DNA of 64,000 bases from Neostapfia colusana (GCA_030760725.1 JASWHV010000010.1:39189760-39253759); one strand, 5' to 3'; counted from the stretch's first letter, positions 1 through 11,924 are shown. Notes: generated by a model not told the origin, from the sequence alone. A program made the numbers and translations.

Positions 1-1184
1 CCGCTTCCCGCCGCCGTGCGCCGCCGGCAGCGCCGCCCGCGCTCGATCAGAGCGACGTGGCCGCTTGTGCGCCGTTTATTTTAAATCGCACGGTAGACTT
101 TAAAACCCCGCGTACCGGTTCGATGTTATAATCTAAGCCATCGATTTAAAATCGGACGGTCCACGTCAGCCCCACATTATAAAGACTGGAATTCTTACGT
201 GCTACCCCCCTGGGGTTCTCTGGAAATAAGAGCTAGCCCCGGAAACTTCTGATCTAGCCCCTGGAACTCCAGAAAATCATGTAAATTCATTTAAAAATCA
301 GTTTTAGCCCTTGGACTTAATAAAAATTAGGTAAAACAGCTCTGATAAGTGTAGCTAGACCCCTGGAAATTATGAAAATAATATTATAGACCCTGTAATG
401 GGGAGAGTTCATTATTTTAGCCCTGTTTAGTATTTAATTTAGAAAATGGAATATGTAACTAGTGTTTAAAAATTAAAAAGTGGGACAAACATAATTGTCA
501 AAATTAATTAAAAACTTTCTCAGTACTTAGAAAACTTTGGAGTGAGATAAAAATATATTTTGGGCTGAAATGAATCTGTTTCATTTATTAATCACATTTA
601 TTAGTATAGGGACACATTTTTAAGTAAAGAATAGTTATAGAAAAATAGGGAAAATAATTATGAAAAAGTTTACATCAGAGGCCAAGCCTAAAATATGTTA
701 TTAAATTATTTAGGACCAGAACCTATACTGTTTAGATGATGTGTATTACTAATTTCATAATAAAATACGCAATTATGCATAGGAATATAAATCTGAAAAT
801 ATAGCAACTAGTAAATGATAAATGGAGTTTTTAAAATCCAAAGAGTTCAGTTTAGGGTTGATAGAAATTATGAAGGCACATATGGAGAAGAAAAATACTT
901 TTCATACATACTTGGTAGTTTAATATAAGGAATTTATTTAAAACTGAAACACACACACATATATATATATATAGTATGTAAGTATAAATATGAACACCAA
1001 AGTAGGAATCATACACATATAAATAAAAGTGTATGCAAGCCACAGATCAACACACAAAGTAACCACAACACATATAATGGTGAATGAATTTCATAAATAT
1101 GAATGTGTGGTTTGTATGAAGTGTAAGTGTGAACTATGTCTTATGGATTGTTGTTTTTCTTTTGCTATGTGTGATGGTATGAAG

Positions 1185-1256
1185 TAGAACCTGTTCAAGA
1201 ACAAGTTATTCATTTCCAAGATCAGGACTACCCATTTCAAGAGCAGCAAGAAGGAG
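1185..1256 (+). other. Putative LTR exon 2 (Gln/Glu-rich), copy in A 5' LTR
   Basis: This 72-nt segment has a pyrimidine-rich acceptor (ending GAAG at 1184) on the left and the GC-type donor GAG|GCAAGT at 1257 on the right. Its phase-1 frame is rich in Gln, Glu and Asp. The same frame, boundaries and donor recur in every LTR copy of both families in this window (10450-10521, 17300-17371, 25467-25538, 46129-46200, 55401-55472 on +; 28783-28863, 33762-33833, 42975-43046, 63582-63653 on -; 14922-15002 in fragment I). Splicing is inferred, not observed. Confidence 0.5.
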
Positions 1257-2354
1257 GCAAGTGTCCTTGACCACTTTGATCCTATGCTAGGATGTGTAGA
1301 TAGAATTATTTGCATTGTCAAGTTAAACATGAAACCCATGCTAGGAAGTATCCCTAGAATTGCATTACCCTGTTTCCTTGTAGCTTGGGTTGGGATTTAT
1401 TTTGTCATGTCATTTATTCACATGCATATGCTTAGCCATGCTTAGAATGGGATATTTGGGATATGAGATCATCAGTTTATTTTACCATACTCTTGAATGA
1501 GCTATTGTGAGTTATGTAGAGGTAGGGATCAAGGCAAGTTGGATGTTTTGGTTGTGTGCTGGGTGCACGAGACTTGGGTTTGTGTTTAGTACTTGCCTGG
1601 ATCCTAAGGACCGGTTCATGGAGCATGTAACCCGGCTTTACAGTGCCAACCACATGCTGAGATGGGGCAGCTTGGCCAATTAATTAGGTGTATCCCCGGC
1701 GTAGTATGGGTGTGTTGGATGGTGCGGGGAGTGGGTGTCAGCTGGACTACCATATGAACCGCAAGGCTCAAGAGGGGGCCACTGCAGCGGGGTTGGAGCC
1801 TCTTGTATGCTGTTAGGGGTGAAACCTCAGTGGGCCCACGCTCGTCGGGAATCCCTTTGTAAAGGCTTCGTAGTGATCTCATGGCTACACACCTGGGAAG
1901 TGTGAATGTGGATCGTAGCCACTGGCATAATGGAGGTTCTTTTAGTCCACCCGGCAGCGGGGGATGAAATCACTACATGTGGGTACAGTGGTACAAACTC
2001 TGCAGAGTCAAAACTGTCTTGACAGCCGTGCTCACGGTTAAGAGCGGCCTGGACTTATTCATGATTAGAGGAGTGAAGGTTTTTGGAAGTTGTGGATGTT
2101 AAGCGGGGAGCTTAACATTGGAAATGATGTTATGGTTATTAGATTATGATGATGGGATGGGAGATTGGGACCATTTCACTTGTGTAGTAATGTAGGTGCT
2201 TAATAAGCTAAGGTGATAGGTATTAATTGCGTAGTGCTTTAACCATGAGTTCAATCTCTCCTTGTTCTAGCCCTGCATGGTATAATTTTCCCACACTTGC
2301 TGAGTACCATTGGTACTCAACCTTGCATTTTTGTTGGTTTATATTGCTGCTCAG

Positions 2355-2413
2355 GTCAAGATAATGAGGTGGTGTATAATGACCAAGACTTTGGACCCGA
2401 AGAAGGTTTCTAG
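2355..2413 (+). other. Putative LTR exon 3 with stop codon, copy in A 5' LTR
   Basis: The segment follows acceptor GCTGCTCAG at 2346-2354 and reads, in the phase set by exon 2, 18 acidic codons (QDNEVVYNDQDFGPEEGF) and then TAG. Other family 1 copies keep the same peptide with mostly third-position changes (11620-11678, 47290-47348, 56562-56620 on +; 32605-32663, 41818-41876 and the diverged 62429-62487 on -). Family 2 has a shorter equivalent exon (18646-18680, 26814-26848, and 27453-27487 on -). The translation start of any such protein was not found. Confidence 0.5.
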
Positions 2414-2655
2414 GTTCATGGAAGCCCCGGGCAACGCCTGCGATGGAGCCCTAAAGAATAATATTCCGCTGCTAGTTTATTTACTTGTGATGAAGCATTA
2501 GTGTCCATTGAGACATTTGCGATGTAAGACTTATTTATATTCGACACCTGGCTTGTAATAAATGATGCTTCACTATTTGTCATCACATGTATGAGAAAAT
2601 GATCCTGGCATACATGACTTGGTTGTTTCTTCGGAAAAACCGGGTGTGACAGAGG

Positions 2656-2668
2656 TGGTATCAGAGCC
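2656..2668 (+). other. Primer-binding site, element A
   Basis: TGGTATCAGAGCC lies four bases after the 5' LTR end. It is complementary to the 3' end of plant initiator tRNA-Met, the usual primer of this lineage for minus-strand DNA synthesis. Confidence 0.95.
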
Positions 2669-2870
2669 AAGGTTGCCCGTAGGAACGTGGACCTAGATAG
2701 AAATGGACATATTTAAGGGCCCTATTTTCTTAAAAACTATTTTCCAAGGTGTGGGTTGAAGAGTGTTATTTAAGGAGTCACTTTCTTCATCTTATCCCAA
2801 ATTTTCATTCAAAATGGGATTTTTGTTTAAAAAGGTTATCTAACCTAATTTTAAATTCTTTTTGTTTTAG

Positions 2871-3650
2871 ATGGTTCGCATGATTCGCACTGCTCGCAAG
2901 TCCACGGGAGGGAGAGTTCCCGTAGTTGCCCTTGCCGAAAGAGAGGAGAGTCGTCCAGTGACGTACCTTTCCTACGGATTGGCAGTAGGAGACTTGTTGC
3001 GCCGTCTTCGACGTATGATCGAAGCCGCAGGCAATACGGGCAAGCTAATCATCCACTATAACTCCACCAGGACCATCCGTGAGAAGAGGGAAGAATGGAG
3101 TTCGGAGATGAGGATTATACACGAGAATCAGCTGCTTAAGATTCACCACTCTCCAGCTTGTCGAGCAACACAAGTTGACGCGGAGAAAGATGTCACCTGG
3201 GAGGCCATCACCTGCCAGAGTCACATCTATCGTCACCACTTGGACAAAACTGAGTACATGTATGTCCTCCAACGTGAGAGTGGTACCACGGAGTACAAAT
3301 ACCCACCAGTGCAGCAAGGGACTTCCCATGAGCACATGCACTTGTGCTTGGAGGATGCGGCTATGCTCAGCACTCGACTGCAGGAGTGTCAACAAGAGCT
3401 TCAGGATGTCCGAGACACCCTGAAGGACACGGAGGCGTTGCTGTGAGCTTGCTTAAAGGCGAGAGAAAGAGGAGATGGGAATGAACTGTGCGTCACCGTG
3501 AATGATACATGGACTCCTGACTCGCCGGATCGCCGAGCAATCAGGCGTCGTCGCACTTCTCCACCAGCAGCCTCCCCACCCAAAGCAGAGTCAGAAGGTA
3601 GCCGAAATGAGGAGGAAGATCCCGAGGAGCCAGCTCAAGAGGACGAGTAG
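2871..3650 (+). pseudogene. ORF0 of element A, broken by a nonsense codon
   Basis: This is the extra ORF upstream of gag in family 1. It encodes the same protein as the intact copy at 47811-48590, but a C-to-T change turns a CGA codon into TGA at 3444-3446, so only 191 residues are read before the stop. The rest stays in frame to TAG at 3648-3650. The N-terminus keeps the histone H3-like peptide RTARKSTGG, the middle has no domain I recognise, and the lost C-terminal part would hold the end of a coiled coil, a basic RRAIRRRR stretch and an acidic tail. The ATG directly follows TTTGTTTTAG, a good 3' splice site. Extra ORFs before gag are known in RIRE3 and RIRE8 of rice; their function is not known to me. 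Confidence 0.88.
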
Positions 3651-3951
3651 TGTAGAGTCTTTCCCCTAGCTAGCAAGAGGTCGAGTAGTCGAGTCGTTAC
3701 GTAGTTAATGGTGTGATAATGCTTGGTGTGTGACGTGAGTTGTGGAAGCCATGAGCAATTGTCCACAGCCTCGTCTTCAGATTGTTTTGCTTTGGTGTGT
3801 GAACCCACAGGAAATAATAGTGCATTTATTTGGTGTGAGATATGAACCCTCGTAAAATTTTAACAAAGCCTCAACACCTCAAAGTACCAACAAATGAAAG
3901 CAGTAAGATGATACTAAATGGTATCAAATTAACATTTGTTGATTCTGCCAG

Positions 3952-6900
3952 ATGGCCGGAAGAGGAAAAGGACGTGCTGCCAACCCCGCCAACAACAATG
4001 ATGAGGCATGCAACCCTCATCTTTCTGGAGGCCAGGACCGGGGTGGTCGCCGTGAAGAAGTTGATCCTCTCCACCAACTGCTGGAGAATCAAAATCAGCT
4101 TATCCAGAACTTGACTCAAGTGGTGGCCAACTTGCATCAAGTTCCACCTACACAAGCTGCACCACGCCAACCAAGGTTGAGTGAGTTTCTAGGAACTCAA
4201 CCTCCAAAGTTTGCAAGTGCTGCTGAACCTCTGGAGGCAGATGATTGGCTGAAGACCATTGAAAGTAAGATGAGGATTATACAATGCCAAGGGTATGAGA
4301 GGGTGCTGTTTGCCTCTCATCAATTGCATGGACCTGCTGCTGATTGGTGGACTGCCTACGTGGCCGGCCATCATGACCCTGAGAACATCACTTGGGAAGA
4401 GTTCAAGCGTAGCTTCCGCAACCATTACATCCCAAGAGGTGAACTCAAAAACAAGAGGAAGGAGTTTTTGGGACTGCAGCAGGGAAACATGACGGTGAGG
4501 GAATACCTCACCAAATTTACTCAACTATCCCGTTATGCTCCACGAGACATAGAGACTGATGAGCAGAAACAGGATTGTTTCGTGGAAGGACTTACCGCAG
4601 AGATGCAGTGTGCAATGTCCTCCAATGAGTATGAAAGCTTCCAAAAGATGGTGGACCGAGCGTTTGTGGTAGAAAGGAAGCTAAAGGCCCTGGAAAATGA
4701 GAATAAGAGGAAGGCTGGGTGGTCACATCAAGCCTCAGGGAGCAACACCCGCCCACGTATGATGCAGCAACCTACGGGGCAGACGAGCCGTGCTGCGGTA
4801 CCCTATTCAGCACCAAGAGGGTACAACCCAAACTACAGGCCTCCCGCAGCACCAGCACAGCCGCAACGTCAGTTTGTACAGCAGCCTCGCCCCGCATATC
4901 CACCTCGACCAGCAGTGCAAGGACCCCCAAACCAACCCCAAGACAACAAGGGCCAGGCATCTAAGATTGGGGTGCAATGTTTCAGCTGTGGTGAAGTGGG
5001 GCACTACGCCCATAAATGCCCAAAGAAGAAGCCTGCGCCGCCACAACAGCAGAATGTAATGAGAGGACGGGTGAACCATGTCACCATGGAGGAAGCACAA
5101 GATGCACCCGACGTGGTAGTTGGTAAGTTTCCTGCCAATTTACACCTTGCAACTCTGCTGTTTGATTCTGGGGCTACCCACTCGTTCATTGCTCAAGGGT
5201 TTGTTAAGAAGCATGACCTAGCAACCACACAAATGAACCATATGCTAGCGGTAAACTCTCCAGGTGGATAAATCAGGACAAGACAAGTGTGTCCCAAAGT
5301 GAACCTAGACATTAATGGGGTAGTATTTACGGCTAACCTCATAGTGATAGATTCCCAAGGGATAGATATTATTTTAGGTATGGATTGGTTGACCAAACAC
5401 AAAGGAATCATCCATTGTTCGACCAGAACGGTGGAACTAACTCACCCTAGTGGCACAAGATTAAAGTTCATAACGATACACGAGCCTAGGAGGGACATTA
5501 AATTAAATCAAGTGGAGGTGAAAGTTGAGGAAATCAGGACTATCAGGGAATATCCAGATGTTTTTCCGGAGGAGTTGCCAGGTATGCCTCCCGACCGTGA
5601 AGTGGAATTCGCAATTGAGCTAGTACCGGGAACAGCCCCGATATACAAGAGACCTTATCGGATGGACTCCAAGCAGCTAGAAGAACTCAAGGATCATTTG
5701 AGAGAATTGACGGAGAAGGGGTATGTTCGCCCTAGTTCCTCACCATGGGGAGCTCCGGTGATATTTGTGCCTAAGAAAGATGGAACCCAAAGGTTATGTG
5801 TGGATTACCGTGCTTTGAATGAGGTAACCATCAAGAACAAGTACCCATTGCCTCGCATTGAAGACTTGTTTGATCAGTTGAGGGGAGCTTGTGTGTTCTC
5901 GAAAATTGATCTCAGGTCGGGATACCACCAACTCAAGATAAGGCAATCTGATATTCCCAAGACAGCTTTCGTATCTCGGTACGGACTGTATGAATACACG
6001 GTCATGCCTTTCGGGCTAACCAATGCCCCGGCATATTTCATGTACCTCATGAACAAGGTATTCATGGAATATCTGGACAAATTTGTGGTGGTTTTCATAG
6101 ATGATATTCTCGTCTTCTCCAAAGATGAAGAAGAACATAAGAAACATCTAAGGTTGGTGTTGCAGAGGCTGAGAGAACACCAACTATATGCCAAGTTGAG
6201 CAAGTGTGAGTTTTGGCTGAAGAGAGTTCCCTTTTTAGGACATATAATATCGGAGGGAGGAATCTCCCTAGATCCCGCCAAAATCGAAGATATCCAGAAG
6301 TGGAAAACCCCTGAAAATGTCGGGGAAGTTCGAAGCTTTTTGGGATTGGCTGGATACTATCGACGGTTTATTGAGGGATTCTCCAAGATCTCGAGACCTC
6401 TCACCAAACTGTTGGAGAAGGGAATCACATTCACCTGGACGCCACAGTGCGAGACGAGCTTTCAAGAGCTAAAGAAGAGATTGACAACAGCCCAGTGTTG
6501 GTTATGCCAGATATGCAGAAGAATTTCACAGTGTACTGCGATGCCTCTGGAAATGGGTTGGGATGTGTTCTCATGCAAGAAGGACATGTCGTGGCATATG
6601 CATCCCGGCAGCTTCGGAAGCACGAGAAGAACTATCCTACACATGACCTAGAACTAGCTGCAGTGGTACACGCGTTGAAAATTTGGCGGCACTATTTGAT
6701 GGGGAAGAGGACAGAGATATATACGGATCATAAGAGTTTGAAGTACATATTCACACAGCCAGATCTCAACCTCAGACAAATGAGATGGTTAGAGCTAATC
6801 AATGACTTTGATGTGGGCATCAACTATCATCCCTGGAAAGCAAACGTCGTGGCCGATGCTTTGAGTCGGAAAGTGCAGGTCAATAAGTTGAGTTTGAAGG

Positions 6901-8420
6901 ACATGCCTGCAGAATTAAAGGACGAGGTTATAAGTCTAAATCTATGTCTAGTAAATAGTGGTGAAGCCATCGCCATGGAAGTGGACTCCACACTCGAGCA
7001 AGACATACGCGAGGGCCAAAAGAATGATGGGAAGATACAAGAGATCAGACAGCTCATCAAGGAAGATAAAGCTCCTGGTTTTAGAGAGGATGAACAAGGA
7101 ACGGTGCGGCACGGGAAAAGGATCTGTGTGCCAGAAGTAAAAGAGATCCGTGAATTAATTTTGAAGGAGGCTCACGATTCCGACTATTCCATTCATCCTG
7201 GGAGTACGAAGATGTACCAGGACCTCAAGAGCAGGTATTGGTGGTATGGCATGAAGCGAGATGTCGCGGAACATGTTGCCCTATGTGACACATGTCAGTT
7301 GGTGAAAGAAGAACATCAACAACCCGCGGGATTATTGCAACCACTCAAAGTACCTGAATGGAAGTGGGAAGAAATCAGCATGGATTTTGTCGTGGGATTG
7401 CCTAGGACCCAATCCGGGTATGATTCAATATGGGTCATTATTGATAGGCTAACCAAGGTAGCTCATTTCATCCCTGTGAAAGAAAGCTACAGCGGATCCA
7501 AAATGGCAGAATTGTACATGTCAAGGATTGTGTGTTACCATGGAGTGCCAAAGAAGATAGTGTCGGACCGAGGGACACAGTTCACCTCGAGGTTTTGGCA
7601 GAAGTTGCATGAAACCATGGGAACCCATCTGAACTTCAGCTCTGCCTATCATCCCCAAACTGACGGGCAGACGGAGAGAACCAATCAGATCCTTGAAGAT
7701 ATGTTAAGGGCATGTGCACTCAAAAACAATAGGAGTTGGGACAAGAACTTACCGTATGCGGAGTTTTCCTATCACAACAGCTATCAAGCTAGTATGAAGA
7801 TGTCACCGTTTGAAGCTTTGTATGGAAGGAAGTGCAGAACTCCCATATTTTGGAACCAAACAGGAGAAAGTAAAGTGTTTGGTCCAGAAGTGCTACAAGA
7901 AGCCGAGGCAAAGGTGAGGGAGATTCGCAACAACTTGAGGATAGCACAAACCCGCCAGAAGAGTTATGCTGATGTACGAAGAAGAGAGCTCGTTTTCAAC
8001 GTAGGAGACTATGTTTATCTCAAGGTGTCCCCTATCAGAGGACTTCGTCGGTTCAAGGTGAAAGGGAAGTTGTCACCTCGATACATCGGACCCTTTCAAG
8101 TTTTGGAAAGAAAAGGCGAAGTGGCGTACCAACTAGAGTTACCGGTTCATCTATCGGACGTGCACGATGTATTCCATGTGTCACAACTCAAGAAATGCCT
8201 GAGGACGCCTGAGGAGGTGTTACCCATGAATGAAGTGGATGTAGCTCAAGATATTTCTTATGCCGAGCAAACATACAAGATTTTGGAGACAATGGAACGC
8301 CTCACCAGAAATAAAAGAATCCGGATGTGCAAGGTGCAGTGGAAGCATCACTCAGAAAAGGAAGCCACCTGGGAACGGGAAGATGAGCTCAAGGCACAAT
8401 TTCCGGAATTGTTTTCTTAG
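3952..8420 (+). pseudogene. gag-pol polyprotein of element A (one stop, one frameshift)
   Basis: A single long frame codes for Gag with a CCHC zinc knuckle (CFSCGEVGHYAHKC), an aspartic protease (DSGATHSF), reverse transcriptase with the FIDDILVF active site near 6095-6120, RNase H, integrase with HHCC and DDE residues, and a C-terminal chromodomain ending at 8420. Compared with copy E, two lesions break it: TAA at 5269-5271 just after the protease, and loss of one C in the run near 6489-6493, which shifts the RNase H frame. The ATG at 3952 directly follows the acceptor-like GATTCTGCCAG. No programmed frameshift is needed in this family, since E reads gag and pol in one frame. The element can no longer make its own polyprotein. 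Confidence 0.95.
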
Positions 8421-8450
8421 AAACACCAATCTCGAGGACGAGATCTCTTT

Positions 8451-8465
8451 TAAGGGGGGTAGAGC
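8451..8465 (+). other. Polypurine tract, element A
   Basis: The purine-rich TAAGGGGGGTAGAGC immediately precedes the 3' LTR start TGTAACACCC and would prime plus-strand synthesis. The same tract precedes the 3' LTRs of B, C, D and E. Confidence 0.9.
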
Positions 8466-8716
8466 TGTAACACCCCGAATTTTGATTCAAAACCCTAAAC
8501 CATGTTCAGAGGGGAATTTAAAAATTTTTGGACGTGTTGCATGTTTTGCAAAAATTCAAATTCAAACTGGAATTCAAATTAGACTCAAAACAGAAAAGAA
8601 ATGGAAAAAAGAAAAAGAAAACGGGAAAAAAAACCGGCCAGTGGGCCGAAACCCGCCAGTCGGCCCAGTTTCCCCGCGCCAGCCCGCAACCGCGCGCGCC
8701 CGCGCTATCTCTCACA

Positions 8717-8737
8717 GACAGGTGGGACCCACCTGTC
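8717..8737 (+). promoter_or_regulatory. Perfect inverted repeat in U3 of A
   Basis: GACAGGTGGG, a central A, then CCCACCTGTC form a perfect 10-bp inverted repeat about 135 bp upstream of the TATA box. It contains two E-box-like CAGGTG/CACCTG halves. Copies in D and E are imperfect. Regulatory use is inferred. Confidence 0.35.
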
Positions 8738-8872
8738 ATCCCCAACCCCGCGACCCCGGACTCTCCCGCGCGCGCGCGATCTTAACCGATCGGAATACCG
8801 CGTCCCTCAGCCCGAATTCTGGTCCCAGAAGACTCAAACTCGATCACAACCGACCCACCGCCCTCCCCCGGC

Positions 8873-8880
8873 TATAAAAA
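8873..8880 (+). promoter_or_regulatory. TATA box of family 1 LTR (A 3' LTR)
   Basis: TATAAAAA follows a CCGCCCTCCCCCGGC block and precedes a GC-rich leader. The same box is at 44562-44569 and 53832-53839 (E) and, on the minus strand, at 57327-57334 (D 5' LTR). In D's 3' LTR it has mutated to TATACAAA near 35377-35384. Confidence 0.75.
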
Positions 8881-10189
8881 CCCCAGCCCCGATCGGTTTT
8901 TCCCACGCGATCGCCGATTTTTACTCCGGTGAGCACCGAGACTTCGCCGGTGAATTCTGGCTGATCTAAGCTCGGAAACTCTGATCTAACTCGCTGGTCT
9001 TGATCCACCGCCTCCGGGGAGCTTTGCAGGTGCAGAAAACTCGGAGACTTACGGTGTAAACACAGCGCCGACGAGCTTCGCCGTGGTTTTGCCTCGGACC
9101 TCGCCGCCGATCACTTTCCAGGACCCCCGAGCTCGAGAAAACCCCCGAGGTGAGATCCCCGACCTCCCCTCTACCGATCTATGCCATAAGATCACAGTTC
9201 TAGGCAGAATTCTCGAGGATCCAAAACTTTCCGGCGAGATCGCCGCTTCCCGCCGCCGTGCGCCGCCGGCAGCACCGCCCGCGCTCGATCAGAGCGACGT
9301 GGCTGCTTGTGCGCCGTTTATTTTAAATCGCACGGTAGACTTTAAAACCCCGCGTACCGGTTCGATGTTATAATCTCAGCCGTCGGTTTAAAATCGGACG
9401 GTCCACGTCAGCCCCGCAATATAAAGACTGGAATTCTTACGTGCTACCCCCTGGGGTTCTCTGGAAATAAGAGCTAGCCCCGAAAACTTCTGATCTAGCC
9501 CCTGGAACTCCAGAAAATCATGTAAATTCATTTAAAAATCAGTTTTAGCCCCTGGACTTAATAAAAATTAGGTAAAACACCTCTGATAAGTGTAGCTAGA
9601 CCCCTGGAAATTATGAAAATAATATTATAGACCCTGTAATGAGGAGAGTTCATTATTTTAGCCCTGTTTAGTATTTAATTTAGAAAATTGAATATGTAAC
9701 TAGTGTTTAAAAATTAAAAAGTGGGACAAACATAATTGTCAAAATTAATTAAAAACTTTCTCAGTACTTAGAAAACTTTGGAGTGAGATAAAAATATATT
9801 TTGGGCTGAAATGAATCTGTTTCATTTATTAATCACATTTATTAGTATAGGGACACATTTTTAAGTAAAGAATAGTTATAGAAAAATAGGGAAAATAATT
9901 ATGAAAAAGTTTACATCAGAGGCCAAGGCTAAAATATGTTATTAAATTATTTAGGACCAGAACCTATACTGTTTAGATGATGTGTATTACTAATTTCATA
10001 ATAAAATACGCAATTATGCATAGGAATATAAATCTGAAAATATAGCAACTAGTAAATGATAAATGGAGTTTTTAAAATCCAAAGAGTTCAGTTTAGGGTT
10101 GATAGAAATTATGAAGGAACATATGGAGAAGAAAAATACTTTTCATACATACTTGGTAGTTTAATATAAGGAATTTATTTAAAACTGAA

Positions 10190-10190
<1 letters not shown>

Positions 10191-10238
<48 letters not shown>
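10191..10238. repeat. (CA)n(TA)n microsatellite
   Basis: About 12 CA units are followed by about 12 TA units. The matching site in the 5' LTR (about 949-973) is only half as long, so the tract expanded or contracted after insertion. E's two LTRs differ here by 2 bp. Confidence 0.9.
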
Positions 10239-11924
10239 GTATGTAAGTATAAATATGAACACCAATGTAGGAATCATACACATATAAATAAAAGTGTATG
10301 CAAGCCACAGATCAACACACAAAGTAACCACAACACATATAATGGTGAATGAATTTCATAAATATGAATGTGTGGTTTGTATGAAGTAAGAATTGTGAAC
10401 TATGTCTTATGATTGTTGTTTTTCTTTTGCTATGTGTGATGGTATGAAGTAGAACCTGTTCAAGAACAAGTTATCCCTTTCCAAGATCAGGACTACCCAT
10501 TTCAAGAGCAGCAAGAAGGCGGCAAGTGTGCTTGACCACTTTGATCCTATGCTAGGATGTGTAGATAGAATTATTTGCATTGTCAAGTTAAACATGAAAC
10601 CCATGCTAGGAAGTTTCCCTAGAATTGCATTACCCTGTTTCCTTGTAGCTTGGGTTGGGATTTATTTTGTCATGTCATTTATTCACATGCATATGCTTAG
10701 CCATGCTTAGAATGGGATATTTGGGATACGAGATCATCAGTTTATTTTACCATACTCTTGAATGAGCTATTGTGAGTTATGTAGAGGTAGGGATCAAGGC
10801 AAGTTGGATGTTTTGGTTGTGTGCTGGGTGCACGAGACTTGGGTTTCAGTTTAGTACTTGCCTGGATCCTAAGGACCGGTTCATGGAGCATGTAACCCGG
10901 TTTTACAGTGCCAACCACATGCTGAGATGGGGCAGCTTGGCCAATTAATTAGGTGTATCCCCGGTGTAGTATGGGTGTGTTGGATGGTGCGGGGAGTGGG
11001 TGTCAGCTGGACTACCATATGAACCGCAAGGCTCAAGAGGGGGCCACTGCAGCGGGGTTGGAGCCTCTTGTATGCTGTTAGGGGTGAAACCTCAGTGGGC
11101 CCACGCTCGTCGGGAATCCCTTTATAAAGGCTTCGTAGTGATCTCCTGGCTACACACCTGGGAAGTGTGAATGTGGATCGTAGCCACTGGCATAATGGAG
11201 GTTCTTTTAGTCCACCCGGCAGCGGGGGATGAAATCACTACATGTGGGTACAGTGGTACAAACTCTGCAGAGTCAAAACTGTCTTGACAGCCGTGCTCAC
11301 GGTTAAGAGTGGCCTGGACTTATTCATGATTAGAGGAGTGAAGGTTTTTGGAAGTTGTGGATGTTAAGCGGGGAGCTTAACATTGGAAATGATGTTATGG
11401 TTATTAGATTATGATGATGGGATGGGAGATTGGGACCATTTCACTTGTGTAGTAATGTAGGTGCTTAATAAGCTAAGGTGATAGGTATTAATTGCGTAGT
11501 GCTTTAACCATGAGTTCAATCTCTCCTTGTTCTAGCCCTGCATGGTATAATTTTCCCACACTTGCTGAGTACCATTGGTACTCAACCTTGCATTTTTGTT
11601 GGTTTATATTGCTGCTTAGGTCAAGATAATGAGGTTGTGTATAATGACCAAGACTTTGGACCCGAAGAAGGTTTCTAGGTTCATGGAAGCCCCGGGCAAC
11701 GCCTGTGATGGAGCCCTAAAGAATAATATTCCGCTGCTAGTTTATTTACTTGTGATGAAGCATTAGTGTCCATTGAGACATTTGCGATGTAAGACTTATT
11801 TATATTCGACACCTGGCTTGTAATAAATGATGCTTCACTATTTGTCATCACATGTATGAGAAAATGATCCTGGCATACATGTGATATTCACTTGGTTGTT
11901 TCTTCGGAAAAACCGGGTGTGACA

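Larger units (their letters stand above)
1..2651 (+). repeat. 5' LTR of element A (partial)
   Basis: It matches 9243-11924 almost base for base and ends in the family 1 terminus TGTGACA just before the primer-binding site. The TATA box and leader exon of this LTR lie left of the window. Present here are the downstream AU-rich part, a CA/TA microsatellite (about 949-973), the putative exons at 1185-1256 and 2355-2413, and the stem-loops at 2014-2025 and 2301-2319. The short open frames in this stretch are not independent genes. Confidence 0.93.
1..11924 (+). mobile_element. Element A: family 1 Ty3/gypsy chromovirus, 5' end outside window
   Basis: This LTR retrotransposon lies on the + strand: partial 5' LTR (1-2651), primer-binding site, ORF0, gag-pol with C-terminal chromodomain, polypurine tract and full 3' LTR (8466-11924). 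The first base of the window corresponds to about 9243 in the 3' LTR, so roughly 0.78 kb of the 5' LTR is missing. The two LTRs differ by about 33 substitutions over 2.65 kb by eye, plus a microsatellite and a 10-bp deletion near 2614, suggesting an insertion some hundreds of thousands of years old at usual grass rates. The protein order and extra ORF before gag fit the RIRE3/RIRE8-Tekay group; that assignment is from memory of the families. Its target duplication cannot be checked because the left flank is outside. Confidence 0.95.
8466..11924 (+). repeat. 3' LTR of element A (3459 bp)
   Basis: It runs from TGTAACACCC to GGGTGTGACA, whose reverse complement TGTCACACCC matches the start in 9 of 10 bases. 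U3 is only about 0.4 kb: a TATA box is at 8873-8880 and a GC-rich leader follows to the donor-like GAG|GTGAG at 9149/9150. About 2.8 kb of AU-rich sequence then carries a microsatellite (10191-10238), putative exons (10450-10521, 11620-11678) and the stem-loop at 11566-11584. The element ends at 11924 and unrelated sequence follows. Confidence 0.95.

Noticed and set aside
1616..1882. Open frames of 88-113 residues in the LTRs (also 42274-42615, 46560-46901, 55832-56173)
   Set aside because: They lie antisense or in unrelated frames to the conserved exons, recur only because the LTR recurs, contain copy-specific breaks and have no recognisable domain.
2656..2668. tRNA gene fragment
   Set aside because: The tRNA-like match is the 13-base primer-binding site; no cloverleaf or internal promoter boxes are present.
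8540..8880. Basic Lys/Arg/Pro-rich ORFs just after pol (8528-8785, 8601-8969 and equivalents)
   Set aside because: They lie in U3 upstream of or across the TATA box and differ in frame between copies.
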